Positions 1 through 5,488 of a stretch of 5,517 nt of DNA are shown here, piece after piece. The notes beneath the pieces were generated by a model. The model searched no databases, was not told the origin of the DNA, and saw only the letters and a program-made list of their open reading frames with translations. Where the stretch lies: assembly GCF_042432445.1 (NCBI RefSeq), contig NZ_JBHLXE010000102.1, positions 1 through 5,517 of the forward strand, written 5' to 3'. Position numbers and translations under genes: made by a program. Position 1 is the first letter of the stretch. Each line of letters starts with the position of its first letter. Source of the DNA: Thorsellia kenyensis. GTDB lineage: Bacteria; Pseudomonadota; Gammaproteobacteria; Enterobacterales; Thorselliaceae.

Positions 1-21
1 TTTGATTAGACTTTACCAGCC

Positions 22-35
22 GTTTAAATTAATTT
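22..35 (+). repeat. 14-bp direct repeat, copy 1 (copy 2 at 686-699)
   Basis: The sequence gtttaaattaattt occurs at 22-35 and again, identically, at 686-699. The copies bracket most of the decayed region. They could be a footprint of an insertion or duplication. The unit is made almost wholly of A and T, however, so chance recurrence in DNA of this composition is quite possible. No terminal repeats or transposase support a mobile element. Confidence 0.3.
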
Positions 36-149
36 TAAATCAATAACTTTAAAGATCCTACGCATGTATTTACATTAAGTATAGTGAAGTGCTTGGCGTA
101 TATCTTGAATGAAAAGTTGAAAAAACTCACGATTTTAAATGAAATATAG

Positions 150-449
150 AATATTAATCAATATTTTAAGGTGAGGGGTTGTTTATTTAAAAAACAATTT
201 ATCGCATTTGCTAATTCATTTAATGTTGTTTTTAATCCAAGTCATATGCTTAAGTTATTATGCAAAGTAAAATTAACACTGACACTTAGGACACCTCACC
301 TTGCAAATTTTGCAGGAGTATTCATACATGCATTAAGTTTCCACGAACTATCAATCTAACAGATTTTAGCAGAAGGTAAAGTACGCTATCAAGAACTGTT
401 AGATTATAAGCCTTGCCCAAAGCAAATTAAAAAGTCTGACTTCACATAG
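150..449 (+). pseudogene. Possible decayed coding relic, unidentified
   Basis: One reading frame stays open from 150 to a TAA at 357-359 and then to a TAG at 447-449, so there is a single internal stop in about 100 codons within very AT-rich DNA. The second part reads QILAEGKVRYQELLDYKP and then CPKQIKKSDFT, which has a normal protein-like residue mix. The first part, with a possible GTG start at 171, has no ribosome binding site and a less convincing composition. A third fragment in another frame, about 602-703, includes the run AIQMRQIPDLVAGSK. I cannot assign any of these to a family. They may be remnants of one gene broken by frameshifts, or chance open frames. Confidence 0.18.
168..302. 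repeat. Inverted repeat pair, 9-bp arms, 135 bp end to end
   Basis: The arm aaggtgagg at 168-176 is matched by its exact reverse complement cctcacctt at 294-302. With one mismatch the pairing extends inward to about 12 bases (11 of 12 match). The arms are noticeably more G+C-rich than their surroundings. A 135-bp unit bounded by inverted ends is the shape of a miniature inverted-repeat element, or of a long hairpin in RNA. I see no target-site duplication directly outside the arms, so the mobile-element reading is only a suggestion. Confidence 0.3.
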
Positions 450-923
450 TTACTTTAATCGATGTGCAGCAATTCACTAAGAAGCTATTGATTCTACATT
501 TTACCTCTAAGCTACCAGTTGAAAACAATGTAAGCATATTAATTTACATGATGGATAGTTATTGACTCTGTATGAAAAATTAAAAGATATCTATCAAGGT
601 ACATTACTAAAACTGCACCCAATGCCATTCAAATGCGTCAAATACCTGATTTAGTAGCGGGTAGTAAAAATATGTTCTACTGGTTGTTTAAATTAATTTA
701 CTGACGAAATTCATCTGTTTGAGAAATTTACATAAAATACCCTTAAAAAATTAAAATGCAGGGAGTAAATCATCATAATAATTGATAGAGTTATATCTTA
801 TTGATTTACTTTCCTAATGACATGAAATTTTCATAATAAATTCAAAAATACACTAATTTTTTTCAAAAGTGGTATTATGAATAAATGATTTAAATTATAC
901 AATCGAAGTACTAAGTTAATCTA

Positions 924-1028
924 ATGCTATATTCAGTAAATACTTTAGAGGTTCTAAACACTTCTATACTGTTTAATTTTTCGTATTTAACAAATGGCAT
1001 TCCATCATTAGATGAGTTGAGACTATGA
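924..1028 (+). CDS. Small open frame (34 codons) overlapping the ubiD start by ATGA
   Basis: An ATG at 924 opens a 34-codon frame ending in TGA at 1026-1028, so its stop overlaps the ubiD ATG (1025-1027) in the classic ATGA arrangement of translationally coupled genes. The peptide starts MLYSVNTLEVLNTSI and ends IPSLDELRL, and it has no domain or signal that I recognise. There is no convincing ribosome binding site before 924, and the frame is closed upstream by TAA at 912-914. It could be a leader peptide that delivers ribosomes to ubiD, whose own ribosome binding site is weak, the remaining tail of a lost upstream gene, or chance. The opposite strand of the same stretch is also open for a similar length, which weakens the case for coding. 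Confidence 0.2.
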   Translation: MLYSVNTLEVLNTSILFNFSYLTNGIPSLDELRL

Positions 1029-2515
1029 AATATAAAGATTTAAGAGAATTTATTGAGCGCCTTAAAGTGTTAGGAGAGTTAAAAACGATATCATATCCTG
1101 TAGATCCTAAGTTCGAAATGACAGAAATAGCGGATAGGGTTTTAAGAGCAGGGGGGCCAGCTTTATTATTTGAAAACCCAATTGGCTATGATATTCCTGT
1201 TTTATGTAATCTTTTCGGCACACCTAAAAGAGTTGCACTTGGAATGGGGCAGGAAGATGTGCTTGCATTGCGAGATGTAGGTAAATTATTAGCCTTTTTA
1301 AAAGAACCTGAACCCCCAAAAGGATTTAAAGACCTATGGGAAAAATTGCCAACGTTTAAACAAGTGCTCAACATGCCTACAAAAAGGCTTAGCAAAGCTC
1401 CTTGCCAGGAAATAATATTTTCTGGTGAAGAAGTCGATTTAACAAAAATACCTATTATGCACTGTTGGCCAGGTGATATAGCTCCTTTAGTCACCTGGGG
1501 GCTAACCGTAACAAAAGGACCTCATAAAGAAAGACAAAACCTTGGGATATATAGACAGCAACTTATCGGAAAGAATAAATTAATTATGCGCTGGCTATCT
1601 CATAGAGGGGGAGCACTTGATTACTTTGAATGGACAAAAACTAATCCAGGTAAACCTTTCCCTGTATCAGTAGCACTTGGTGCTGATCCAGCAACTATTT
1701 TAGGTGCAGTTACCCCAGTTCCAGACTCTTTATCTGAATATGCTTTTGCGGGTCTGCTAAGAGGAAACAAAACTGAAGTTGTTAAATGTATTTCTAACGA
1801 CTTAGAAGTTCCTGCAAGTGCTGAGATTATTCTTGAGGGATATCTCATACCAGGAGAAATGGCCGCAGAAGGACCGTATGGTGATCACACTGGCTATTAT
1901 AATGAAGTCGATTCTTTTCCAGTCTTTACTATAACTCATCTTACGATGAGAAAAAATCCAATATACCATTCAACTTATACAGGGAGACCACCTGATGAAC
2001 CTGCCATTTTAGGCGTTGCATTGAATGAAGTATTTGTTCCTATATTACAAAAGCAATTCCCTGAAATAGTCGATTTCTATCTTCCACCAGAAGGGTGTTC
2101 TTATCGATTAGCTGTTGTCACTATAAAAAAACAATATCCAGGTCATGCTAAAAGAGTAATGATGGGCGTTTGGTCTTTTTTAAGACAATTTATGTACACC
2201 AAATTTGTGATTGTGTGTGATGATGATGTAAATGCAAGAGATTGGAATGATGTAATTTGGGCTATTACCACTCGTATGGATCCTGCAAGAGATACAGTGC
2301 TTGTAGAGAATACTCCAATTGATTATCTTGATTTTGCCTCACCCATATCAGGCTTAGGTTCAAAAATGGGATTAGATGCAACAAATAAGTGGCATGGGGA
2401 AACACAACGCGAATGGGGGGAACCTATTGTTAAAGATGAAAGTATTGTCAAAAAAATTGATGATATATGGGATAAACTAGGGATAGACTTACCAATAAAA
2501 GAAAAACTATATTGA
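1025..2515 (+). CDS. ubiD: UbiD, 3-octaprenyl-4-hydroxybenzoate carboxy-lyase (prenyl-FMN decarboxylase)
   Basis: UbiD removes the carboxyl group from 3-polyprenyl-4-hydroxybenzoate, an early ring-modifying step of ubiquinone synthesis, using prenylated FMN made by UbiX plus a divalent metal (Mn2+ type). At 496 residues it is full length (E. coli 497) and nearly collinear with the E. coli protein. Expected catalytic residues are in place: metal ligands N172 and E238; the cofactor contacts IYR (175-177), RWL (189-191) and RG (194-195); and, in the segment EGPYGD, E282 and the proton donor D287. R177, E282 and D287 match the Arg-Glu-Glu/Asp triad of the family. The ATG at 1025 is the only plausible start, since a TGA lies four codons upstream (1013-1015), and MKY matches an internal methionine of E. 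coli UbiD. Upstream there is only a weak GAG at 1014-1016. First gene of a tight cluster, 14 bp before fre. ubiX is not in this window. Confidence 0.97.
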   Translation: MKYKDLREFIERLKVLGELKTISYPVDPKFEMTEIADRVLRAGGPALLFENPIGYDIPVLCNLFGTPKRVALGMGQEDVLALRDVGKLLAFLKEPEPPKGFKDLWEKLPTFKQVLNMPTKRLSKAPCQEIIFSGEEVDLTKIPIMHCWPGDIAPLVTWGLTVTKGPHKERQNLGIYRQQLIGKNKLIMRWLSHRGGALDYFEWTKTNPGKPFPVSVALGADPATILGAVTPVPDSLSEYAFAGLLRGNKTEVVKCISNDLEVPASAEIILEGYLIPGEMAAEGPYGDHTGYYNEVDSFPVFTITHLTMRKNPIYHSTYTGRPPDEPAILGVALNEVFVPILQKQFPEIVDFYLPPEGCSYRLAVVTIKKQYPGHAKRVMMGVWSFLRQFMYTKFVIVCDDDVNARDWNDVIWAITTRMDPARDTVLVENTPIDYLDFASPISGLGSKMGLDATNKWHGETQREWGEPIVKDESIVKKIDDIWDKLGIDLPIKEKLY

Positions 2516-2518
2516 TAT

Positions 2519-2526
2519 AAGGAGAG
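2519..2526 (+). promoter_or_regulatory. Strong ribosome binding site for fre
   Basis: The sequence aaggagag lies between the ubiD stop and the fre ATG, with GGAG ending five bases before the ATG at 2530. It is the best Shine-Dalgarno match in the operon. It fixes the fre start, which matters because this start gives the protein a longer N terminus than E. coli Fre. Confidence 0.8.
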
Positions 2527-2529
2527 AAA

Positions 2530-3276
2530 ATGCAAATTAACCTACCAGAGATTTTTGAAACAAAGGGTAAAATTGAATCGATAGAGCAATTATTACCAAC
2601 AATATTTAAAATTAAAATGATAATCAACACTGTGGTCCCTTTTCTAGCTGGTCAGTATTTAAATGTTATCATGGGAGCAGAGGATAAACGGCCTTTTTCA
2701 ATTGCTTCTGTTCAAAGTGAAAGTGCTAAGGGAACAACACTTATTGAGTTGCATATCGGAGGAACAGAATTAAATGAGTATAGCTTTCAAGTTATTCAAA
2801 AAGCAACTGAACAGGGATATTTAGACATTGAATTACCTAAAGGTGATTGTTATTTAAGAAAAGAGAGTGTCAGACCTCTACTATTGATTGCTGGTGGTAC
2901 TGGATATTCTTATATTAGACCTTTACTAATTGAAGCTCTGGCTAATCCAGTGGGTGAAAATACAATAAGACCTATCTATTTTTATTGGGGTGTAAATCGT
3001 GTTTCTTTTTTATATGATTTAGATTCAATAAGAGCGTTAGAAGATAATTTCGATGAATTATTTTTTAATCCAGTTGTTGTCTCTCCTAATCATGGATGGC
3101 AAGGAAAAACAGGCATGGTTCTTGATGTTATTGAAAAAGATTTTGCTGATCTGTCTGAGTTTGATGTTTATTTAGCAGGGCCGATAGCTATGGCTAAAGA
3201 AGCTAGAGATAGGCTAATAAAAAATAGAAACGTATCAATGTCAAATTTATTTAGTGATACGTATTCTTATATTTAA
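2530..3276 (+). CDS. fre: Fre, NAD(P)H:flavin oxidoreductase (FNR-like)
   Basis: A cytoplasmic flavin reductase that uses NAD(P)H to reduce free FMN, FAD or riboflavin. Family features in order: a flavin-binding beta-barrel with AGQYLNV (40-46) and RPFSIAS (54-60), where S57 corresponds to the serine that E. coli Fre uses for flavin reduction; then the nucleotide-binding half with AGGTGYSY (121-128), YWG (152-154), YLAGP (214-218) and a C terminus ending FSDTYSYI, as in Fre. Length is 248 residues against 233 in E. coli. The excess is an N-terminal extension of roughly nine residues and small loop insertions. The start is set by a strong ribosome binding site, and the next methionine, M30, lies inside the conserved fold. 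It is 14 bp after ubiD and 13 bp before trkH. Reduced FMN is what UbiX needs to make the UbiD cofactor, which suggests why the pair stays together. LuxG-type reductases are close relatives, but the ubiD neighbourhood favours Fre. Confidence 0.93.
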   Translation: MQINLPEIFETKGKIESIEQLLPTIFKIKMIINTVVPFLAGQYLNVIMGAEDKRPFSIASVQSESAKGTTLIELHIGGTELNEYSFQVIQKATEQGYLDIELPKGDCYLRKESVRPLLLIAGGTGYSYIRPLLIEALANPVGENTIRPIYFYWGVNRVSFLYDLDSIRALEDNFDELFFNPVVVSPNHGWQGKTGMVLDVIEKDFADLSEFDVYLAGPIAMAKEARDRLIKNRNVSMSNLFSDTYSYI

Positions 3277-3289
3277 AATGAGTTAGTAT

Positions 3290-4741
3290 ATGAATTTTAG
3301 AACAATTACACGTATAACTGGTATGCTAATCATGATTTTTTCCATTACAATGATCATACCAGGAATAGTGGCTCTTATCTATAATGATGGAGCGGGGAGG
3401 GCTTTTGCAAAAACTTTTTTTGTCGCGCTTTCTTTAGGTTTTCTATTGTGGTTTCCAAATAGGCAACAAAAAGCTGAATTAAAGTCTCGAGAGGGATTTT
3501 TGATCGTAGCGCTATTCTGGTCTGTATTAGGCAGTGTAGGATCTCTCCCTTTCTTGTTCTCTGAAAGTCCTTCTTTATCTATACCTGATGCTTTTTTTGA
3601 ATCATTTTCAGGTCTTACAACGACTGGGGCAACTGTCATTGTTGGACTTGATGAGTTACCCAAAGCCATACTTTTTTATAGGCAAATGCTTCAATGGTTA
3701 GGTGGAATGGGGATAATCGTTCTAGCTGTAGCCATCCTTCCTCTTTTGGGTATTGGTGGAATGCAGTTATATCGAGCGGAAACTCCTGGACCATTAAAAG
3801 ATACTAAAATGCAGCCAAGAATTGCTGAAACAGCTAAAACATTATGGATAATTTATGTTACATTAACCGTGATTTGTGCATTTTTTCTTTGGCTTGCGGG
3901 TATGTCATTATTTGATGCTATATGCCATAGTTTTGCAACTATAGCAATTGGTGGTTTTTCCACTTATGATGCAAGTGTTGCATACTTCAATAGTCCAACA
4001 ATCAACACAATTATCGGCATTTTTCTCTTTATTTCTGGGTGTAATTTTGCACTACACTTTTCTGCGTTAAATGGCCGTAGTCTAAAATTCTTCTGGAGAG
4101 ATCTTGAATTTAAAGTCTACTTAGGTATTCATGTATTTTTAATAATTATTTGTACTAGTGTGCTTGTTGCTCATAATGTTTACCCCACATTTAAAGAAAA
4201 CTTAAATCAAGCATTTTTTCAGGTTGAGTCAATGGCTACTACTGCAGGATTTAGCACTGCTAACTTTTCCCAATGGCCGCTCTTTTTACCTATGTTGCTT
4301 ATGATGGCTTCTTTTATAGGCGGCTGTGCTGGTTCAACCGGGGGAGGGATGAAAGTTATCAGAGTGCTATTACTTTATCTTCAAGGTATAAGGGAATTGA
4401 AAAGATTAGTACATCCAAATGCCATATATACAATTAAATTGGGTCAAAGAGCCTTACCAGAACGTATTATAGAGGCTGTATGGGGTTTTTTTTCAGCTTA
4501 TGTACTTATTTTTGTCCTTAGTTTACTTGCCTTAATAGGGCTAGGGATGGATGAGTTCTCTGCATTTTCAGCAGTAGCCGCCACGCTTAATAATTTAGGG
4601 CCAGGGCTAGGCACTGTTGCAGCAAACTTCTCAGAAATAAGTGATGGAGCTAAATGGATTTTATTGTTGAATATGTTTTTTGGGCGATTAGAAGTATTTA
4701 CTTTGCTAGTTTTACTTACCCCAACTTTTTGGCGAAATTAA
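3290..4741 (+). CDS. trkH: TrkH, Trk-system potassium uptake channel subunit
   Basis: An inner-membrane K+ translocating subunit that works with the cytoplasmic NAD(H)/ATP-binding regulator TrkA (not in this window). At 483 residues it equals E. coli TrkH in length and aligns end to end. The four pore-loop repeats of the KtrB/TrkH superfamily are visible: TTTGA (110-114), IAIGGFST (218-225), TTAGFST (317-323) and NNLGPGLG (434-441), each flanked by hydrophobic membrane segments. The glycine-rich GGCAGSTGGGMKV (344-356) is the intramembrane gating loop, followed by the conserved RELKRLVHPNA (368-378). The start at 3290 gives MNFRTITRI, matching E. coli MHFRAITRI. Its ribosome binding site is weak (gag at 3280-3282), so translation may depend on ribosomes finishing fre 13 bp upstream. 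In E. coli, fadA, fadB, pepQ and yigZ lie between fre and trkH; here nothing does. The coding sequence contains several runs of seven or eight T. Confidence 0.97.
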   Translation: MNFRTITRITGMLIMIFSITMIIPGIVALIYNDGAGRAFAKTFFVALSLGFLLWFPNRQQKAELKSREGFLIVALFWSVLGSVGSLPFLFSESPSLSIPDAFFESFSGLTTTGATVIVGLDELPKAILFYRQMLQWLGGMGIIVLAVAILPLLGIGGMQLYRAETPGPLKDTKMQPRIAETAKTLWIIYVTLTVICAFFLWLAGMSLFDAICHSFATIAIGGFSTYDASVAYFNSPTINTIIGIFLFISGCNFALHFSALNGRSLKFFWRDLEFKVYLGIHVFLIIICTSVLVAHNVYPTFKENLNQAFFQVESMATTAGFSTANFSQWPLFLPMLLMMASFIGGCAGSTGGGMKVIRVLLLYLQGIRELKRLVHPNAIYTIKLGQRALPERIIEAVWGFFSAYVLIFVLSLLALIGLGMDEFSAFSAVAATLNNLGPGLGTVAANFSEISDGAKWILLLNMFFGRLEVFTLLVLLTPTFWRN

Positions 4742-4774
4742 CCGAATTATTTAAATATAAAGAATGAGAATATT

Positions 4775-5320
4775 ATGATTATAAATATGCCTAAACTATT
4801 AGTTATCTATTCAACATCTGATGGTCAAACACAGAAAATAGCTGATTTTATAGCGAATGAAATTAGAGAAAATTATGAAAAGGTGACTATTATAAATATA
4901 AATGACATTAAGGACGTCAATATAAATGAGTATTCACATATAATTATAGGTGCTTCAATTCGATATGGAAAATTCAGTAAGGCAATTTACAGTTTCATAG
5001 ATGATACATTTGCCATACTTAATAGCAAAAAAACAGCTTTTTACTCTGTAAATTTAACAGCAAGAAAATTTGACAAAAATACCCCCGAAACAAATTCTTA
5101 TACAAGAAAATTCTTAGCACGTATTCAGTGGAAACCTAAAAAATGTGCAGTATTTGCTGGTGCTCTAGTTTATCCCCAATATAAATTACTTGATAAATAC
5201 ATGATTAAATTGATTATGAAAATAACAAAAGGTGAAACTGATACGACTAAATCCATTGATTATACTGATTGGTTATATGTTAAAACGTGGGCAAGAGATT
5301 TTGCTGAAAAGCTCAAATAG
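4775..5320 (+). CDS. hemG: HemG, flavodoxin-type protoporphyrinogen IX dehydrogenase (quinone)
   Basis: HemG oxidises protoporphyrinogen IX to protoporphyrin IX, the next-to-last step of haem synthesis, and hands electrons to ubiquinone or menaquinone at the inner membrane. It is 181 residues, as in E. coli. The flavodoxin fold is shown by the FMN phosphate loop STSDGQT (13-19) and by GASIRYG (59-65). The stretch from SVNLTARK (91-98) through PETNSYTRKF (104-113) to about residue 123 carries the long insert loop that marks HemG off from ordinary flavodoxins. Near the C terminus are MIKLIMKITKGETDT (143-157) and YTDW (163-166). Two starts compete. The ATG at 4775 has gaga five bases upstream. 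The ATG at 4787 (residue 5, MPKLLVIYS) aligns better with E. coli but lacks a ribosome binding site, so 4775 is preferred. The gene is 33 bp after trkH, and no terminator separates it from the rrn promoter. The trkH-hemG-rrn order is that of rrnA in E. coli. Confidence 0.95.
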   Translation: MIINMPKLLVIYSTSDGQTQKIADFIANEIRENYEKVTIININDIKDVNINEYSHIIIGASIRYGKFSKAIYSFIDDTFAILNSKKTAFYSVNLTARKFDKNTPETNSYTRKFLARIQWKPKKCAVFAGALVYPQYKLLDKYMIKLIMKITKGETDTTKSIDYTDWLYVKTWARDFAEKLK

Positions 5321-5351
5321 TACAAAAAGAAATCAAAAAAACAGGAGAAGG

Positions 5352-5369
5352 AAAAATATTTAAAAAAAA
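5352..5369 (+). promoter_or_regulatory. UP element of the rrn promoter
   Basis: An uninterrupted run of A and T (aaaaatatttaaaaaaaa) lies immediately upstream of the -35 box, at about -58 to -41 from the predicted start. This is the place and composition of the UP element that the RNA polymerase alpha subunits bind at E. coli rrn P1 promoters. It begins about 31 bp after the hemG stop. Confidence 0.75.
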
Positions 5370-5372
5370 CAG

Positions 5373-5410
5373 TTGACGTTAATTAATTAGGTTACTATAA
5401 TGCGCGTCTA
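5373..5410 (+). promoter_or_regulatory. Ribosomal RNA operon promoter, sigma-70 type
   Basis: The -35 box TTGACG (5373-5378) and the perfect -10 box TATAAT (5396-5401) are 17 bp apart. The discriminator after the -10 starts GCGCGTC, closely like the GC-rich discriminator of E. coli rrn P1 promoters, where it makes initiation sensitive to ppGpp and to the level of the starting nucleotide. By analogy with rrnB P1, transcription should start at A5410, nine bases after the -10 box. No second promoter is evident upstream in the end of hemG or downstream before boxA, so this appears to be the only nearby rrn promoter. Confidence 0.9.
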
Positions 5411-5411
5411 A

Positions 5412-5431
5412 CTTGATGCGAACAGCTCAAG
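5412..5431 (+). promoter_or_regulatory. boxB-like hairpin of the rrn leader
   Basis: cttga (5412-5416) and gc (5418-5419) pair with gc (5425-5426) and tcaag (5427-5431), giving a 7-bp stem with one bulged T at 5417 and a five-base loop gaaca. Its place between the transcription start and boxA is that of boxB in the rrn antitermination region. The hairpin is seen directly; the role is inferred from position. Confidence 0.55.
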
Positions 5432-5452
5432 TAGTTCATTTTAAAAACTGAA

Positions 5453-5465
5453 TGCTCTTTAACAA
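5453..5465 (+). promoter_or_regulatory. boxA antitermination site of the rrn leader
   Basis: tgctctttaacaa is the rrn boxA sequence, which in the RNA is bound by NusB with NusE (S10). It nucleates the complex that lets RNA polymerase read through Rho-dependent stops in the untranslated rRNA operon. The sequence and its context are as in E. coli rrn leaders, and this is the firmest marker that an rRNA operon follows. Confidence 0.95.
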
Positions 5466-5479
5466 TTTATCAGACAATC

Positions 5480-5488
5480 TGTGTGGGC
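5480..5488 (+). promoter_or_regulatory. boxC element of the rrn leader
   Basis: tgtgtgggc lies 14 bases after boxA, as in enteric rrn leaders, where this G/T-rich conserved segment is called boxC. Its exact role is less well settled than that of boxA; it has been linked to leader RNA folding and antitermination. Confidence 0.75.

Larger units (their letters stand above)
1..1024. other. Gene-free, AT-rich, probably decayed region upstream of ubiD
   Basis: About 1 kb with no open frame that I can tie to a known family on either strand. It is visibly richer in A and T than the four genes to the right, and stops are frequent in all frames. I see no rfaH, the gene that lies beside ubiD in E. coli, and no tRNA. 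No transposase motif is recognisable. What it does hold is listed separately: an inverted repeat at 168-302, a 14-bp direct repeat at 22-35 and 686-699, possible coding relics at 150-449 and about 602-703, and a small open frame at 924-1028. No clear promoter for the ubiD operon stands out: AT-rich hexamers such as tattat (873-878) and tatact (965-970) exist, but none is paired with a good -35 box. The operon promoter is presumably here but is not identified. Confidence 0.6.

Noticed and set aside
171..359. 62-codon open frame starting at GTG 171 as an intact gene
   Set aside because: No ribosome binding site and no recognisable domain; the start codon lies inside the inverted-repeat arm. Kept only as part of a possible decayed relic.
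740..763. ccct...aggg pairing around an A-rich loop as a terminator
   Set aside because: Only four pairs with a 16-base loop and no T-run after it; not a credible terminator.
865..970. Candidate -10 boxes for ubiD (tattat at 873, tatact at 965)
   Set aside because: No matching -35 at the right spacing; such hexamers are expected by chance in DNA this rich in A and T.
1..1024. CRISPR array, tRNA, or toxin-antitoxin pair in the upstream kilobase
   Set aside because: No regularly spaced repeats, no cloverleaf with a T-loop motif, and no paired small genes with ribosome binding sites were seen.
1186..1848. Two open frames on the minus strand inside ubiD (1186-1494 and 1621-1848)
   Set aside because: Both lie fully inside a confidently identified gene on the other strand and have no family features; they are shadows of ubiD codons.
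2323..2630. Minus-strand open frames across the ubiD-fre junction
   Set aside because: Antisense to conserved coding sequence, low-complexity hydrophobic translations, no supporting signals.
3379..3669. Minus-strand 96-codon open frame inside trkH
   Set aside because: Antisense to the conserved first third of TrkH; no ribosome binding site or motif.
3415..4492. Runs of seven or eight T in trkH (for example 3415-3421, 3592-3598 and 4485-4492) as programmed slippage or phase-variation sites
   Set aside because: They encode normal Phe-rich membrane segments in an AT-rich genome; the reading frame is intact and there is no sign of a shifted product.
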